This document shows, piece by piece, positions 1-9,044 of a DNA stretch of 64,000 nt (position 1 is the first letter of the stretch; each line of letters opens with the position of its first letter). The notes beneath the pieces are model-generated. The model did not search any database. It had not been told where the DNA came from and saw nothing but the letters and a program-made list of their open reading frames with translations. This stretch comes from Kribbella kalugense. Its GTDB lineage: Bacteria; Actinomycetota; Actinomycetes; Propionibacteriales; Kribbellaceae. The translations under genes and the position numbers were made by a program. The stretch spans positions 372,001 to 436,000 of the forward strand of contig NZ_SODF01000002.1 in the NCBI RefSeq assembly GCF_004365875.1. The letters are read 5' to 3'.

Positions 1-85
1 CTCCATCACCAACGCCCACAACGGCACCCTCACCCTCACCTCAGTCCCCCACAGCACCACCTTCACCCTCCGCCTACCGAGGTGA
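1..85 (+). CDS. C-terminal end of a sensor histidine kinase (partial)
   Basis: Only the last 27 codons are present, read in the frame that starts at base 2 and stops with TGA at 83-85. The peptide contains NAHNGTLTLTS and ends TTFTLRLPR. This matches the usual end of a two-component HATPase domain, where the G2 box strand is followed by a TTFTLRLP-type strand. Nothing upstream is visible, so the family rests on this short tail. The gene converges on the DUF6807 gene with four bases between the stop codons. Confidence 0.55.
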   Translation, partial: SITNAHNGTLTLTSVPHSTTFTLRLPR

Positions 86-89
86 CGGG

Positions 90-995
90 TTAGGAGGCGA
101 GGGCCTTTTGGGCCTGGACGGCCAACGACTTGGCTCGGTTGTCGTCGGAGAGGCCGTCGGCTACTAGTACGGCGTAGCGGAGGGGGAGGGTGGTGGTGGC
201 GGGGAAGGGGAGTTCTTCGGTGAAGAAGGGGGCGGGGCAGACGGCGGCGAAGTCTTCTGAGCGGACGAACCACTCGGGTGGGTGGCGGACGTTGTCTCCT
301 GCGTCGGCGATGATGATCGTGGAAGCCGTGTCGGTCTCGTCCTGGCGGGCGGTGAAGCCCATCCACGGGGCGCGCTGACCGCGGAGTTCGTCGCCGCCTT
401 TGCCTTGTGGGGCGAGGATCGTGCCGTTGGTGAACGACCGCGGTCCGCGCCAGAACAGGCCGCCGTACCCGGCGTTCGGCCGACCGGCTGTGGTCGGGCT
501 GCCGATCTGGATGTCCTCGCCGGACACGTTGGTCATCGCGGTCTCGTAGACCAGCACCCAGCCGTCGTCGGTGAGCCGCGTGGTGATCGTGCGCGTCTCG
601 TCGACGATGTGCTTGCCGCCCTGGGTGTGCCACGACAGGTGGTGCGCGAACCGGACCTCGTCGTCGGACACGTCGAGCGCGTCGACCCGGTCGTGGTCCT
701 GCGAGCCGTTGTTGCCGAGCGCCTTGTACCCGTTCTCCTTGGTGTACGTCGGCCCGCCCCAGAAATTGTCGTGCCCGAAGTGCGGCAACGACCACGACAT
801 CCCCTTGTGCCACAGGTGATCCCACGGCCGGTACACGGTGACCAGGTCGCCGGTCAGCGTCCGGATCGGGTGGAAGTACGGACGCGGCGACTCGTACTGC
901 GGATCGTCCGCGTTGTAGACATAGGTGAACAGCTCGCCGTCGCCCGCCGTCACCTGGATCGATTGGTTGACAGCGTGATTGCAGCCGAGATTCAT
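90..995 (-). CDS. PmoA-like (DUF6807) family protein
   Basis: This 301-residue protein belongs to the family annotated as PmoA-like or DUF6807, whose exact chemistry is not known. Members are common in carbohydrate catabolic clusters of actinobacteria and planctomycetes. Visible family features are the early segment with RPYFHPIRTLTG, then HLWHKGMSW and FWGGPTY, consistent with a beta-sandwich fold rich in His, Trp and Tyr. No signal peptide is present, so it should be cytoplasmic. The ATG at 995 was chosen because it forms an ATGA overlap with the upstream Gfo/Idh stop and has GGGAGA just before it; a start 30 bases further upstream is in frame but less likely. It is the last gene of the leftward sugar operon. 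Confidence 0.75.
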   Translation of the reverse strand: MNLGCNHAVNQSIQVTAGDGELFTYVYNADDPQYESPRPYFHPIRTLTGDLVTVYRPWDHLWHKGMSWSLPHFGHDNFWGGPTYTKENGYKALGNNGSQDHDRVDALDVSDDEVRFAHHLSWHTQGGKHIVDETRTITTRLTDDGWVLVYETAMTNVSGEDIQIGSPTTAGRPNAGYGGLFWRGPRSFTNGTILAPQGKGGDELRGQRAPWMGFTARQDETDTASTIIIADAGDNVRHPPEWFVRSEDFAAVCPAPFFTEELPFPATTTLPLRYAVLVADGLSDDNRAKSLAVQAQKALAS

Positions 996-2095
996 GAATT
1001 CTCCCGTGGTGATTGCCCTGTCCATGGCGCCCCGAGCTCGCCGAACAGCGCCAGCTCGTCCGAGGCCCGGTCGATCCAGTTCTCCACGTCGAGAACGATC
1101 GGCCGGCGCTCAAGTCCTTCGCCTTCCCAGCGCACCGACTCGGCCGGGATCTCCACTGGATCCGCAGCCGTCCGGACCGCCTCGACCACGCGGGTGAACC
1201 CACCCGTCGCAGCCAGCGGCACATACAGCGGCACGGCGGGATCGGCCCGATGCGCGAGCAGATTCTCCAAGAGATCGGCTCGCGCGTACTTGGTCTCGCC
1301 GATCCGGTCCGAGGCGTACCGCAGTACGGCGTCCCCCTCGGACCCGTGCACGATCAACGATGGCTCGAGATGCTCGGTCGCGCACAACGTGACCGCGATC
1401 AGGATCGTCGTACCGCGGCTTGTCGTGATCCGCACTGTCGAGGTGTCGTCGGACTCGATCGGGTTCGCGCGGTACAGCTCCGTCTCGACCGACCGTACGT
1501 CGTCAACACCGGTCGACCCGTCCAGCAGCAAGGCAGCCGCAGTCGAGTGCGCGAGCGGGTTCGTCACGGCACCGTCGACGACATCGACCCCGTCGAGCCT
1601 CCGTTTACCGGCCCACCGCGCCCGCTGGAAGTACTTCGCGGTTCGCACCCACTTGCCCGTCGCGCTGATCCCGCGGATCTCACCGAGCTGCCCGTCGGCG
1701 ACCATCGCGGCCAGCTTGAGCGTCGCCTCCGACGCCTGCGCCTGAAAGCCCACCTGACAAGCCCGCCCGGTCTCAGCAACCACCGCCGACAACTGCTCGA
1801 ACTCGGCCAGCGACGCCGTCGGCGGCTTCTCCAGCAGTACGTCGGCACCCGCACGCATCGCCAGCTCGGCCAGCGGTACGTGCGTCTGGATCGGCGTACT
1901 GATAATCACCACGTCGACCTCGGTTGCCTGCAGCAACTGCTCCAGACTCGTGAAGGAGGGCAGATCCCCACCAGGCCTAGGATCGGCGACCCCCACCAGC
2001 TCGGCCCGGCCGGCCGCAGCCAGCCGGGTCACGTTCCGAACGTGGGACGCGCCGTGGCCGTGGACACCTGCCACGGCCACGCGCGGCCCGGTCAT
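992..2095 (-). CDS. Gfo/Idh/MocA family NAD(P)-dependent oxidoreductase
   Basis: This 367-residue protein should oxidise or reduce a sugar, inositol-like or sugar-acid substrate with NAD(P). The N-terminal Rossmann part reads VAVAGVHGHGASHV, with VVIISTPIQTH and the family hallmark LLEKPPTASL around residues 85-100. The larger C-terminal domain would bind substrate. It sits between the binding-protein gene and the DUF6807 gene in one leftward operon, which suggests it acts on the imported compound. ATG at 2095 was preferred over an in-frame TTG two codons upstream; neither has a strong ribosome site. The substrate cannot be deduced. Confidence 0.8.
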   Translation of the reverse strand: MTGPRVAVAGVHGHGASHVRNVTRLAAAGRAELVGVADPRPGGDLPSFTSLEQLLQATEVDVVIISTPIQTHVPLAELAMRAGADVLLEKPPTASLAEFEQLSAVVAETGRACQVGFQAQASEATLKLAAMVADGQLGEIRGISATGKWVRTAKYFQRARWAGKRRLDGVDVVDGAVTNPLAHSTAAALLLDGSTGVDDVRSVETELYRANPIESDDTSTVRITTSRGTTILIAVTLCATEHLEPSLIVHGSEGDAVLRYASDRIGETKYARADLLENLLAHRADPAVPLYVPLAATGGFTRVVEAVRTAADPVEIPAESVRWEGEGLERRPIVLDVENWIDRASDELALFGELGAPWTGQSPRENS

Positions 2096-2120
2096 CGACA
2101 ATCAGTTGCCGTCAGCAACA

Positions 2121-3431
2121 CTATTTGAGTCCCCCGCTGATCTCGTCCAGCATGGCCTTCGCGGCCTTGTCGGGCGCCTGCCGGCCGAAGAGTACGTCGG
2201 TCGTGTAGCGCTGGACGATCTTCTCCGCCTGACCGCCACCGACCGGCGGCGCCGGCGACGGGTCGCCGAGTTCCTTGCCGATGTCCTGGATGAACTTCGC
2301 GGACGTCGCGTCGGCCGGCTGCAGCTTCGGGGCCACCGCGGCCCGGATCTCGGTGTTCGGCGGTACGCCACGCTCGGCGAGCAGAACGTTGCCGGCAGCG
2401 GCACTGTTCGCCAGGTAGTTGACGAACTCCGAAGCCTCCTTCTGGTGCTTCGACCTCGACGAGATCGACCAAAACATCGAGCCCTTGTAGTACGACCCGT
2501 TGTCGGCCGCCTTGCCGTCGGGGCTCGGGATCCGCAGCAGCTTCAGGTTCTGACCGGAGGCCTTGCTGAAGGCAAGCAACTGGTTGCTCCAGGTGAAGCT
2601 CATCGCCAGCTTGCCGGTCGCCATCATCGACTGGTCCAGCGCCGCATTCAGATCCTGGGATACCGCCTCGGCCGACGGCAGCGCCTTCGCGTCACGCAGC
2701 TTCAGGATGTACTTGAAGAAGTCGGTCGCCTTGTCCTGCGTGACGCCGAGCTTGCCGTCCTTGGTCCACAGCGACTCGCCGTTCTGCCGAGCCCAGAGGT
2801 TCAGCCCGGCCTCGTTCTGGCCGAGGGTGCCGGTCCCCCAGGCCTTGCCGTTCAGCTTCGACGAGAGCTCGGCAGAGATCCGGGAGTAGTCGTCCCAGGT
2901 CCACGTGGTGTCGTCCGGCATCGCGACTCCGGCGGCCTTGAAGACAGCCGGGTTCGCGATCACCGCGAACGAGTTGATCCCTGCGTTCAACCCGTAGAGG
3001 CCGCCGTCGAACTCACCGGCGCTCAACGTGTCGGGCTCGAACTTGCCGGTGTCCAGGCCCTGCGCCTTCTTGAGATCGAGCAGCGCGCCACGGTCGGCGT
3101 ACTCGCGCAGGTACTTCTCGTCCATCTGGATGACGTCCGGAGCGTCGTTCGCCGCGACGGTGGTGGCGAGCTTGTCCCAGTACCCGGACCACTCGCCGAA
3201 CTCGCCCTTGATGGTGACGTTCGGATGGTCCTTCTGGTACGCGTCGATGACCTGCTGGGTGAGCTTGGTCCGGGTGTCCGAACCCCACCAGGTGAATCGG
3301 AGCGTGACCTTGCCGCCGGCATCGTCCGACGAGCCGCCCGGACCGCCGGAGTCGCCGCCGCAGGCGCTTGCCGCCAGCAACGTGGTGGCCAGGGCCAGGG
3401 CCGTTGCCACGCGTGGGATGTGCAGCCTCAT
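2121..3431 (-). CDS. ABC transporter sugar-binding lipoprotein (family 1)
   Basis: This 436-residue extracellular solute-binding protein captures a sugar or oligosaccharide outside the membrane. A lipoprotein signal peptide ends in the lipobox LAASAC, so the mature protein is anchored through Cys about 23 residues from the start. The rest has the type-I sugar-binding fold with RFTWWG and a DVIQMDEKYL segment. ATG at 3431 has AAAGG eight bases upstream and was chosen over GTG three codons earlier. It lies 25 bases after the second permease gene, and the two permeases just upstream are its partners. The ligand is unknown. Confidence 0.85.
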   Translation of the reverse strand: MRLHIPRVATALALATTLLAASACGGDSGGPGGSSDDAGGKVTLRFTWWGSDTRTKLTQQVIDAYQKDHPNVTIKGEFGEWSGYWDKLATTVAANDAPDVIQMDEKYLREYADRGALLDLKKAQGLDTGKFEPDTLSAGEFDGGLYGLNAGINSFAVIANPAVFKAAGVAMPDDTTWTWDDYSRISAELSSKLNGKAWGTGTLGQNEAGLNLWARQNGESLWTKDGKLGVTQDKATDFFKYILKLRDAKALPSAEAVSQDLNAALDQSMMATGKLAMSFTWSNQLLAFSKASGQNLKLLRIPSPDGKAADNGSYYKGSMFWSISSRSKHQKEASEFVNYLANSAAAGNVLLAERGVPPNTEIRAAVAPKLQPADATSAKFIQDIGKELGDPSPAPPVGGGQAEKIVQRYTTDVLFGRQAPDKAAKAMLDEISGGLK

Positions 3432-3456
3432 GATGTGCACCTTTCAGGGGGAGCTA

Positions 3457-4341
3457 CTACTTGATGCCGGTGGTCGCGATGCCCTTGATCAGGAACCGCT
3501 GGCCGAGCAGGAAGGCGAGGAAGACCGGGACGAGGGAGACGACCGACATCGCGAACATCGATCCCCAGGAGCTGCTGGAGGTCGAGTCGATGAAGCCCCG
3601 CAACGCGACCGGGACGGTGTACATGTGCGGGTCGGTCAGGTAGATCAGCTGGCCGAAGAAGTCGTTCCAGGTCCAGATGAACGTGAAGATCGTCGTGGTG
3701 GCGAGCGCCGGCACCATCAGCGGGAGGATCACCCGCAGGAAGATGCTGCCCCGGCCGCAGCCGTCGATCCGGGCGGCCTCGTCCAGCTCGCGCGGGATGC
3801 CGCGGATGAACTGCACCATCAGGAAGACGAAGAACGCGTCGGTGGCGAGCAGCTTCGGCACGATCAGCGGCAGGAACGTGTTGATCCAGCCGAGGTGCGA
3901 GAACAGGATGTACTGCGGCACGATCACCACGTGGATCGGCAGCATGATGCTGAGCAACATGATCGCGAACCAGAACTTCTTGCCCAGGAACTCGAGCCGC
4001 GCGAAGGCGTACGCCGCCATCGAGCAGGACACCAGGTTGCCGAGGATCGAGCCGAGCACCACCACCGCCGAGTTCAGCAGGTAGCGGGTGAACGGCTCGG
4101 TCAGCGCGTTCCAGCCGACCCGGTAGTTCTCGATCCGCAGGTCCTTCACCAGGATGCCGGGATCGCGGAAGATCTCGTTGCCCGGCCGCAGTGAGCTGAC
4201 CACCATCCAGATCACCGGATAGAGCATCACCAGAGCGGATCCCGCGAGTACGACGTGGGTCACCAGCGGCCGGACCCGGGCCCACGTGATGACGCCGGTC
4301 CGCCTGGTGGTGACAGTCGCGCGGAGCGTTTCAGTCGTCAT
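3457..4341 (-). CDS. Carbohydrate ABC transporter permease (MsmG/MalG type)
   Basis: This 294-residue protein is the inner-membrane half of a sugar importer. It has about six predicted transmembrane segments and the permease EAA loop, EAARIDGCGRGSIFLRVILP, which docks the ATPase. The short hydrophilic N-terminus before the first helix is normal for this subfamily. The start overlaps the end of the other permease gene by 11 bases, which implies translational coupling. No ATP-binding subunit is encoded nearby, so a shared MsiK-like ATPase elsewhere probably energises transport. Confidence 0.87.
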   Translation of the reverse strand: MTTETLRATVTTRRTGVITWARVRPLVTHVVLAGSALVMLYPVIWMVVSSLRPGNEIFRDPGILVKDLRIENYRVGWNALTEPFTRYLLNSAVVVLGSILGNLVSCSMAAYAFARLEFLGKKFWFAIMLLSIMLPIHVVIVPQYILFSHLGWINTFLPLIVPKLLATDAFFVFLMVQFIRGIPRELDEAARIDGCGRGSIFLRVILPLMVPALATTTIFTFIWTWNDFFGQLIYLTDPHMYTVPVALRGFIDSTSSSSWGSMFAMSVVSLVPVFLAFLLGQRFLIKGIATTGIK

Positions 4342-5254
4342 AGAACACCCAGTACTTCGAGGCGAAGAAGTTCGCCGCGGTGAAGACCCCGATGATCACG
4401 AGCAGGAACCACGCCATCGCCGACGCATAGCCCATGTCGAAATTCCCGAAGCCCCGGTCGTAGAGGTAGAGCGTGAAGAACATCGTCGAGTCCGACGGCC
4501 CGCCGCTGCCCCCGGAGACGACGAACGCCTGGGTGAACGACTGGAACGCGTGGATGATCTGCAGCACCAGGTTGAAGAAGATGATCGGGGTCAGCAGCGG
4601 CAGCGTGATGCTGAAGAACCGCCGAAGTACGCCGGCGCCGTCGACCGACGCGGCCTCGTAGTACATCGACGGGATCTGTCTGAGGCCGGCCAGGAAGATC
4701 ACCATCGGCGAGCCGAACGTCCAGACGTTCAGTACGACGAGGGTGCCGAGCGCCGTACTCGGGTCGGAGATCCAGCCCTTGCCCTCGATGCCGACCAGGT
4801 CGAGCACCTGGTTGAGCAGACCGGTGGTGCCGAACACCTGCCGCCAGAGGATCGCGATCGCGACACTCGAGCCCAGCAGCGACGGCAGGTAGAACACCGA
4901 CCGGTAGAACGCCATCCCGCGGACGCCACGATCGAGTACGACGGCCAGCAGCAGAGCGATCGCCAGCTGCAGCGGGACCGAGACGAACACGTACGTGAAC
5001 GTCACCCGGAGCGAGTTGTGCAGCCGCTCGTCGGACAGCATTCGGGTGAAGTTGTCCAGGCCGATCCACTTCGGCGCCTGGATCAGGTTGTAGTCCGTGA
5101 AGGACAGGTACAGCGAGGCCAGCATCGGCCCGATCGTGATCAGAAACAGCCCGAGCAGCCACGGGGCCAGGAACAGGTATCCCGCCAAGTTGTCTTTCTT
5201 CTGACCGGGCGGCTTCTTCCCCCGGAGGCTGCCCAGCTCACCGAGCGCACTCAT
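4331..5254 (-). CDS. Sugar ABC transporter permease (MsmF/MalF type)
   Basis: This 307-residue integral membrane protein is the first gene of the leftward sugar operon. The N-terminus is soluble (about 25 residues) and is followed by six or so membrane helices. The EAA loop reads YEAASVDGAGVLRRFFSITL near residue 210. An AAGAGGG ribosome site lies six bases before ATG 5254. The upstream gap to the divergent gene at 5377 contains two LacI-type palindromes, so the operon is probably repressed by a LacI-family protein. Confidence 0.87.
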   Translation of the reverse strand: MSALGELGSLRGKKPPGQKKDNLAGYLFLAPWLLGLFLITIGPMLASLYLSFTDYNLIQAPKWIGLDNFTRMLSDERLHNSLRVTFTYVFVSVPLQLAIALLLAVVLDRGVRGMAFYRSVFYLPSLLGSSVAIAILWRQVFGTTGLLNQVLDLVGIEGKGWISDPSTALGTLVVLNVWTFGSPMVIFLAGLRQIPSMYYEAASVDGAGVLRRFFSITLPLLTPIIFFNLVLQIIHAFQSFTQAFVVSGGSGGPSDSTMFFTLYLYDRGFGNFDMGYASAMAWFLLVIIGVFTAANFFASKYWVFYDD

Positions 5255-5295
5255 AACACACCCTCTTCCAGCCGTCGGCCTGCGGCCCGACGTTC

Positions 5296-5309
5296 GGAAA
5301 GCGCTTGCC
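5296..5309. promoter_or_regulatory. LacI-family operator-like palindrome
   Basis: GGAAAGCGCTTGCC is centred on the perfect octamer AAGCGCTT, the classic core of LacI/CcpA-type operators with a central CG. It lies 42 bases before the permease start codon and between two divergent genes, so it could control either or both. Confidence 0.5.
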
Positions 5310-5331
5310 TTGGCCGGTCAAACTAGTACAA

Positions 5332-5343
5332 GAAACCGGTTCC
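5332..5343. promoter_or_regulatory. Second operator-like palindrome in the same divergent gap
   Basis: GAAACCGGTTCC contains the perfect palindrome AACCGGTT. It sits 22 bases downstream of the first palindrome and 34 bases before the GTG of the rightward gene. Together the two sites fit cooperative LacI-family or other dimeric repressor binding. Confidence 0.4.
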
Positions 5344-5376
5344 CGCAAGGCCTCGTGAACGTGCTGAGATGGATCC

Positions 5377-7026
5377 GTGGACGACGACTTCCTGAACCTG
5401 CTGACCAGCGCCAACCAGGCCCAGATCCCGCTTGTGCTCGGGAGCTACCAGAACGCGGACGACACCGTTCGTACGGTCGCGCGGAGAGCCCGGCGGCTGG
5501 TCTCCGGGTACGTCTGGGGCAGATCGGCGTACCACCATGACGGCACGCTGCTCGGGCCGGTGGGGTGGCTCGTCGGTGAGCTTGCGGCGCGGCAGCACGA
5601 GGACGGGCTGTACGACGTCGGCAGTTTGCACTCGCCGCCGGACAGCGCGTTCGCGATTCAGGACATCTGCATGCTGTACGCGCTCCTCGACGCGGACGGC
5701 CAAGCGGAGACGGCAGCGTTGCGGGCGACACTCGCCTCGGTGATCAAGAAGGCCGGGCCGGCGTTGGCGGCCGGCGGCGTACACACGCCGAACCATCGGT
5801 GGGAGGTATCGGCGGCACTGGCGCGGACGAACCAACTGTTCCCGGACCAGCGGTACGCCGAGCGGATCGACGACTGGCTCGACGAGGGCATCGACGCGAG
5901 CCTGGACGGGATCTACAGCGAACGAAGCTCGACGTACGCCGCCGAGGTGACGAACCCGTCCCTCTTGACGATCGCACGGTTGCGCGACAAGCCGGCGCTG
6001 CTCGAGTACGTACGGCGGAACCTCGAAGCGACGCTGTACTTCCTCGAGCCGAACGGCGAGGTGGACACGACCGCCTCCCGCCGCCAGGACCAGAAGGGTC
6101 TGCGCGAGGTCTGGTGGTATTTGACGCAGTACCGGGAGCTGGCGCTGCACACGGGCGACGGTCGCTTCACGACGGTTGCCAAGAGCATCGAAGCGCGCGG
6201 GACGGGTGAGCTCGGCGACTTCCTCGCCGAGGTACTCGAGCGGCCCGAGCTGTCTGCCGGTCTGCCGGCCGTCCAGTCTGTGCCGACGGACTTTGTGCAG
6301 CACTATCCATCGCAGGCGTCGGTCCGGATCCGGCGGGGCGCGCAGACTGCGACGGTGTTCGGCGGGACCGACTTCCACAACATCCCGGTGATCTCGTCCG
6401 GGCTGTCCACCAACCCGACGTTCTTCAAGCTTCGCAGCGGCGCGGCGATCCTGGACTCGGTGCGCTTGTCTCCACAATTCTTCAGTACAGGGCATTTCCG
6501 CAGCGACGGTCTTCTGCTTTCCGGTGACGCCTTGAAGCTTTCGTCCGAGGTGAAGGTGCCGTATCACCTGCCACTTCCGAAGCAATACCGCCGCGCGGAC
6601 GGCCGGTACGCCCTGTCACCCGACGGCCGTTTCTACGCGTCGATGGACTTCGACCACCGCCCGAAGCAGTACCGCTCGCTGCGGACCGAGATCAGGATCA
6701 CCGAAGTTGCCTCGGGCTACGACCTGGAGTTCGACTTCGCCGGCGACAAGACCTCCTACGCTATTGAGCTCTGCTTCCGCCCCGGAGGCACGTTGTCCGG
6801 CGTCGAGCCGCTGGACGGCGACTATCTGCTTGCCTCCGGCACCGGCGTCTACACCGTCGGCGCCGACCGGATCGAGTTCGGCTCGGGCAACGGCGCCGCC
6901 CGGGTCGCCATGGACCCGGGCGAGCGCTACACCTACCTCAACGGCTCTCTCACCCCAGACGGCCTCCGCGTGTACCTGACCGGCCGAACCCCAGGCCAAC
7001 AGGTACTGCGATTGCGGACCTCCTAG
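5377..7026 (+). CDS. Unrecognised protein, possible alpha/alpha-barrel carbohydrate-active enzyme
   Basis: I do not recognise a named family for this 549-residue protein. The first 300 residues look all-helical, with repeated helix pairs and conserved-looking bits such as HTPNHRWEVS and SSTYAAEVTNPSLL. The second half is beta-rich with an HYPSQASVRI strand region. That layout, an (alpha/alpha) toroid followed by a beta-sandwich, is typical of polysaccharide lyases and heparinase-like enzymes. No signal peptide is evident. GTG at 5377 was chosen because the nearby ATG at 5369 is out of frame. Its position between two sugar-import operons supports a role in glycan or sugar-acid breakdown, but the activity is a guess. 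Confidence 0.6.
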   Translation: MDDDFLNLLTSANQAQIPLVLGSYQNADDTVRTVARRARRLVSGYVWGRSAYHHDGTLLGPVGWLVGELAARQHEDGLYDVGSLHSPPDSAFAIQDICMLYALLDADGQAETAALRATLASVIKKAGPALAAGGVHTPNHRWEVSAALARTNQLFPDQRYAERIDDWLDEGIDASLDGIYSERSSTYAAEVTNPSLLTIARLRDKPALLEYVRRNLEATLYFLEPNGEVDTTASRRQDQKGLREVWWYLTQYRELALHTGDGRFTTVAKSIEARGTGELGDFLAEVLERPELSAGLPAVQSVPTDFVQHYPSQASVRIRRGAQTATVFGGTDFHNIPVISSGLSTNPTFFKLRSGAAILDSVRLSPQFFSTGHFRSDGLLLSGDALKLSSEVKVPYHLPLPKQYRRADGRYALSPDGRFYASMDFDHRPKQYRSLRTEIRITEVASGYDLEFDFAGDKTSYAIELCFRPGGTLSGVEPLDGDYLLASGTGVYTVGADRIEFGSGNGAARVAMDPGERYTYLNGSLTPDGLRVYLTGRTPGQQVLRLRTS

Positions 7027-8871
7027 CCCGCGGTCCGTACGACGGTCTCGAGCGAGCCGTCGTGCGGGATCCGGAGTACGTGCACCCGGCGACGCCCGTC
7101 GCGCAGATAGGTCCGAGTCGACGTGCTGAGCGTCGCCGTACGCCGTCCTGACCAGGTGATCGTGATCGTGGCCGGCCCACGCCGGATCACGATGCCGTCG
7201 GCCGTGGCGGTGCGGGTCTCGCCGTACGGTACGACGGTTCCGTCCGAGAACACGACCCCGTCACCCGGCTGCAGCACCAACGGGATCTGCTCGGTCGCGG
7301 CGCTGGTCGCGGTGACCCGGCGAGTCACCGAGCTCGCCGTGATGACCAGGTCAGTCGATACCGAACCGTCGGGCGTGCGGTAGCGGACCAGGTCCTTCGA
7401 CGGATACTCGGCGATGAGGTTGCTGTCGGCATCGGCCTTGCCGTCGCGGACCGTGCCCCAGCAGCCGGTCGCGGTCTGCTGGGCGTGGATGACGGTGCCA
7501 GCCCGCGGGTGCCACAGGAACCCGGTTCCGGCTTTGACCGCGCTGCCTTGACGCGTCCCGAAAAATGCGCCCAGGTAGAGGCCAGGTCGCCGTACGTAGA
7601 GGTAGTCCTGGTTCCCGTAGTCGTCGTGGCGGCGTTCGGTGAAGTTGTCGCGGCGGAGGTACGGGATGCGGTCGATCGCGGCCTGCCTGGCTGCGCGAGT
7701 CGGCAGCGTCTCGCCGTACGGCGCGTGCGCGATGATGCGCGGCGAGGTGTCCTGCTTGGCCAACGGCGGCACCGGCGCCGGGTCCTCCGCCCACGCCTGC
7801 CGAGTCGCCGCCTTGTCCTCGCGGGATGTGAAGAAGGCGCCGAGATCCGGCACGGCGGGGACGAAGTGCGAGCCGAGAATGGTTCGGTCCGGGTCAGGGG
7901 TCACGTCGTCGTAGAACGCGGTCGCGGTCCGGTCGGAGACGGCGTAGTACGTCAGCCAGCCGGAGCCGTCCGGTTCGCGAAGCAGGTTGTAGCCGAACCA
8001 GTCGGCGAACTTGCGCGTCATCGAGACCAGCAACGGGTTCCGGGTGAGCAGGTACAGCTCGGCCATCTCCGGGAGCATGACCTCGAAGTTGTAGTTGATG
8101 TCCATTCCGCGCGGGTCGTAGAAGAACCCGGCCGGGCTCTGCGCCCCCTTCGCGACGAACCGGATCCGGTCCTGCAACTTGAGCGATCGAGCGTGGTCGG
8201 GCAGCAGAGTGAGGGTTAGCGCCGAGCCGGCCACACCCGCGACGGCTTGGTTCGTGTACTCGAACGGATCGTCCCAGACCACGGTGTTTCCCGGGTCGAG
8301 GAACCAGTCGACTCCCTTGCGCAAGGCAACTTCCAGCTGGGTCTGACGGCTCGGCAACGCACGTGCCTGGCGAAGGTTGGCCAGCGTCTTCGCCAGGTAG
8401 CCGATGCCGAATCCACTCGGCGCCTTACCGCGCTCCCCCGGCGAGTACGGACCACGAGCCATCCGGGTTCTGCAGGCTCAGGTAGTGCTGGATGGCCGCA
8501 TCGAGGCGCCCGAGCAGGGCGGCGTTGCGATAGTACGGATTCCAGGCCCGCTGGTTCGCGTAGAACCAGCTCAGCGTGAACACGTGTTCCTGCACCCGCG
8601 CGTTGAACGGCTGCGCCGGCGTCCGCCACCAGCCGCCGCCCATGAAGCCGTACGGGTCGGTGTCGACGATGTCGTTGGTCATCGGCGCGAGGATCACCAG
8701 GTAGCCCGCGAACCGCTGCTCCCCTGGTGCGAACAACCGTCGGTCGGGCGCGCCCGCCGGCAGACCGGCCAGCAGCGGCAGACCGGCGGCGCTCGCTGGG
8801 GACGAGAGCATCGCGGGTGCGAGACCGGCGCCGACAGCACCGAGCAGGACGGTACGACGTTTCAGGTGCAT
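7023..8871 (-). pseudogene. Frameshifted secreted alpha/alpha-barrel protein, possible polysaccharide lyase-like enzyme
   Basis: Two overlapping reading frames encode one protein of about 615 residues. The first part starts at ATG 8871 (AAGGAG site) with a twin-arginine signal (KRRTVLLGAVGAG) and ends at TAA 8425-8427 after DGSWSVLAGGAR. The second part continues in another frame with YSPGERGKAPSGFGIGY and stops at 7023. The span is one base longer than a multiple of three, so one extra base near 8445-8449 would explain the break; removing it gives a smooth DGSW-to-SPGERG junction. The C-terminal half is rich in beta segments and aromatic residues. It could be a true pseudogene or a sequencing error. 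It shares its promoter gap with lacI and converges on the 5377 gene, with four bases of overlap. Confidence 0.7.
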
Positions 8872-8947
8872 GACTGATCTCCTTGGCGACGGGAGGGACT
8901 GCGGCGAGTTTTCTGCCCCGCGACCGGGCCGGTCAAGAGGTCGGCTG

Positions 8948-8965
8948 TGATAATTCGAATTATCA
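8948..8965. promoter_or_regulatory. Perfect 18-bp palindrome, likely operator of the LacI regulator
   Basis: TGATAATTCGAATTATCA reads the same on both strands. It is strikingly AT-rich inside GC-rich DNA and has the central CG typical of LacI-family operators. It lies between the divergent secreted-enzyme gene (start 8871) and lacI (start 9045). Confidence 0.7.
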
Positions 8966-8979
8966 GCGGTATCGGCCTC

Positions 8980-9009
8980 TTGACGGCCATCCGCGGACTG
9001 CTCTACGGT
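8980..9009 (+). promoter_or_regulatory. Likely promoter of the lacI gene
   Basis: TTGACG at 8980-8985 is followed 18 bases later by TACGGT at 9004-9009. This resembles a housekeeping actinobacterial promoter and lies 36 bases before the lacI start, with the AAGGA ribosome site in between. Confidence 0.4.
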
Positions 9010-9044
9010 TCCCGGCAATGCGTATTACCGTGAAGGATTGATCG

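Noticed and set aside
1950..3464. Long plus-strand frame over the binding-protein gene
   Set aside because: It is a shadow of the lipoprotein gene on the other strand, and its sequence is low-complexity Arg/Val/Leu.
8440..8450. Programmed ribosomal frameshift
   Set aside because: No slippery heptamer, rare-codon pause or obvious downstream stimulator was seen, so a mutation or sequencing error is simpler.
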